DNA from: Actinomycetes bacterium
GTDB lineage: Bacteria; Actinomycetota; Actinomycetes; Propionibacteriales; Propionibacteriaceae
Assembly: GCA_023393755.1 (NCBI GenBank)
Contig: JAEXCA010000097.1
Location: 1-7,468 of the forward strand
Reading direction: 5' to 3'
Length of the DNA: 7,468 nt
The translations under genes were made by a program, and so were the position numbers. Shown piece by piece: positions 6,479 through 7,468 of this stretch. Numbering within the stretch: the stretch's first letter is position 1; each line of letters starts with the position of its first letter. Under the pieces are notes generated by a model. It ran no database searches. It saw nothing but the letters and a program-made list of their open reading frames with translations, and was not told the origin of the DNA.

Positions 6479-7252
6479 GTGCCGACCTATCGTGACCAGG
6501 CGGTCGTGCTGCGCACCCACAAGCTGGGCGAAGCCGACCGGATCGTCACGATGCTCTCCCGCGAGCACGGCAAGCTGCGCGCGGTGGCCCGCGGAGTGCG
6601 GCGCACCTCGTCCAAGTTCGGGGCCAGGCTGGAGCCGTTCACCCACGTCGACCTGCAGTTCGCCACCGGACGGACGCTGGACGTGATCACCCAGGCGGTC
6701 ACCCTGAACCCCTACTCCGAGCCGCTCGGCCAGGACTACCAGCGCTACACCTCGGGCCAGGTGATCGTGGAGACCGCCGACCGGCTGGTGGTGGAGGAGG
6801 GGGAGCCGGCCCGGCAGCAGTACCACCTGCTGGTCGGGGCGCTGCACGCGCTGACCCACGGCACCAATGACGGGGTCCGGCCGGCAGCCATGGTGATGGA
6901 CTCCTACCTGCTGCGGGCCCTCGCGCTGGCCGGTTACGCGCCCAGCCTGACCGACTGCGCCCGCTGCGGCGCTCCCGGGCCGCACCAGTCGTTCTCGCCG
7001 GCCGCCGGCGGCATGGTCTGCCTGCGCTGCCGTCCACCCGCTGCGGCGCACCCGGCCGGGGTGACCATCGAGTACCTCATCGCACTGCTGACCGGGGACT
7101 GGCCGGCCACCCGCGACGCCACGGACCCGGTGGTCCGCGAGGGGAGCGGCCTGGTGGCCGCGTTCACCGCCTGGCACCTGGAGCGCGGGCTGCGCTCGCT
7201 CAGCCATGTCGAGCGGGATTGGGTGGCTCCGGCCCCACTGTCTGCCAAATAG
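6479..7252 (+). CDS. recO: DNA repair protein RecO
   Basis: Recombination mediator that, with RecR, loads RecA onto SSB-coated single-stranded DNA and anneals strands in the RecF pathway. The 257 aa fit actinobacterial RecO. The N-terminal OB-fold (about 1-80) begins YRDQAVVLRTHKLGEADRIVTML and contains the strongly conserved RGVRRTSSKFGARLEPF (38-54). A helical domain follows, and a zinc-binding site is formed by Cys160, Cys163, Cys181 and Cys184 (CxxC...CxxC), all present. The GTG at 6479 is chosen because homology starts at the next residues (xxYRDxAVVLR); the open frame runs farther upstream, but those codons lie inside the divergent kinase gene. A 24-bp palindrome follows 5 nt after the stop. 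In many actinobacteria uppS follows recO; here an IS630-type element begins about 94 bp downstream. Confidence 0.95.
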   Translation: MPTYRDQAVVLRTHKLGEADRIVTMLSREHGKLRAVARGVRRTSSKFGARLEPFTHVDLQFATGRTLDVITQAVTLNPYSEPLGQDYQRYTSGQVIVETADRLVVEEGEPARQQYHLLVGALHALTHGTNDGVRPAAMVMDSYLLRALALAGYAPSLTDCARCGAPGPHQSFSPAAGGMVCLRCRPPAAAHPAGVTIEYLIALLTGDWPATRDATDPVVREGSGLVAAFTAWHLERGLRSLSHVERDWVAPAPLSAK

Positions 7253-7296
7253 CGCATCTCTGCGACAGATCTGTCGCAGAGGGCGGGTAGTTGGCA
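7243..7296. terminator. Perfect 24-bp palindrome within a larger dyad after recO
   Basis: CTCTGCGACAGA (7258-7269) is followed immediately by its exact reverse complement (7270-7281). Centred on the same axis, TGCCAA (7243-7248) mirrors TTGGCA (7291-7296), and three of the intervening positions (7250, 7251, 7253) also pair. The outer arm includes the last two codons and stop of recO. As RNA it gives a 10-bp stem with a 4-nt loop but no U-tract. It probably terminates recO transcription; a protein-binding site or a mobile palindromic repeat are alternatives. The following stretch, 7297-7346, shows no gene. Confidence 0.6.
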
Positions 7297-7379
7297 AAAG
7301 TAGGGCGAGGGTGGGTGAGCCGTGCTGGACTGGCCTCGATGACCTAGTGTCATGCGCCAGTAATTCATTGGGTAAGTTG

Positions 7380-7385
7380 TAGAAT
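7380..7385 (+). promoter_or_regulatory. -10 box (TAGAAT) of the IS630 transposase
   Basis: TAGAAT matches the -10 consensus at five of six positions and lies 5 nt before the transposase ATG. It lies within the presumed left end of the element. There is no clear -35 and only GGGG as a possible weak ribosome site, so a leaderless or nearly leaderless transcript is plausible. Confidence 0.45.
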
Positions 7386-7390
7386 GGGGT

Positions 7391-7468
7391 ATGCCGCGTA
7401 CTGGACGTCCGAAGACCCCGCTCGTGCTCAGTGATGAGGAGCGGGAGCAGCTGACCCGGTGGGCAAGG
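7391..7468 (+). CDS. IS630 family transposase, N-terminal fragment cut by the window edge
   Basis: The frame ATG-CCG-CGT-ACT is open to the end of the window and encodes 26 residues, MPRTGRPKTPLVLSDEEREQ followed by LTRWAR. The opening GRPK-PLVLSDEER--L-RWAR is the characteristic beginning of actinobacterial IS630-family transposases, just before their helix-turn-helix. Full-length relatives are roughly 340-370 aa with a DDE catalytic domain, none of which is in view, so intactness is unknown. TAGAAT 5 nt upstream is a good -10. Family recognition rests on a short stretch, but the pattern is distinctive. Confidence 0.78.
   Translation, partial: MPRTGRPKTPLVLSDEEREQLTRWAR

Larger units (their letters stand above)
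7347..7468 (+). mobile_element. Left end of an IS630-family insertion sequence (runs off the window)
   Basis: The transposase start at 7391 and a drop in GC content beginning around 7347 mark an insertion sequence. CTAG at 7344-7347 contains the TA dinucleotide (7345-7346) that IS630/Tc1-type elements duplicate, so the element most likely begins with GTGTCATGCGCC at 7347. The terminal inverted repeat cannot be confirmed because the right end lies outside the window. Confidence 0.6.

Noticed and set aside
4754..7297. 847-codon open frame on the minus strand spanning the kinase and recO regions
   Set aside because: Its translation is Arg/Pro/Gly-rich low-complexity sequence with no family signature. 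It is antisense to recO and out of frame with the FGGY kinase, both of which have complete conserved motifs. Long shadow frames are expected at this GC content.
6934..7368. 144-codon minus-strand frame overlapping recO and the palindrome
   Set aside because: Antisense to the zinc-finger part of RecO, no domain, and it runs into the insertion sequence end.

Overview
This window is very GC-rich DNA with GC-biased third codon positions. Most starts lack a Shine-Dalgarno sequence, and RecO and the WYL regulator are of actinobacterial type. It most likely comes from a high-GC actinobacterial chromosome, possibly a member of the Propionibacteriaceae, though the family is an inference. Seven complete genes and the first 26 codons of an eighth fill almost all of it. 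No rRNA, tRNA, CRISPR array or prophage genes are visible.

Region 1 (31-3542, minus strand) reads, in transcription order: a DrrA-type ABC ATPase, its ABC-2 permease (ATGA overlap), a SIMPL/DUF541 protein without a signal peptide, an aldo/keto reductase, and a strong stem-loop at 31-67 that closes the unit. A WYL-domain (YafY-type) regulator diverges from the ATPase across 62 bp (3605-4615, plus strand). The shared intergenic region carries an AGGAC-N7-GTCCT dyad between the two presumed promoters, so the regulator probably controls itself and the exporter.

Region 2 (4616-4764) lies between the convergent regulator and carbohydrate kinase genes. It holds a compound palindrome made of two facing copies of the same ~40-nt sequence. 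This looks like a REP/BIME-type intergenic repeat and may double as a bidirectional terminator.

Region 3 (4765-7252) has an orphan FGGY-family sugar kinase on the minus strand, divergent from recO on the plus strand. Just after recO is a perfect 24-bp palindrome nested in a longer dyad. The right edge (from about 7347) is the left end of an IS630-family insertion sequence, with the transposase start at 7391. It sits at a CTAG site where actinobacterial recO is often followed by uppS.

The clearest unadvertised pattern is in the start sites. Six of eight starts have a -10-like hexamer (TANNNT or CANNNT) placed 5-7 nt before the start codon, which is the geometry of leaderless transcripts. Only the translationally coupled permease and the FGGY kinase have clear Shine-Dalgarno sequences. 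No obviously new multi-gene system is evident; the regulator/ABC/SIMPL/AKR neighbourhood and the two palindromic elements are the best leads.
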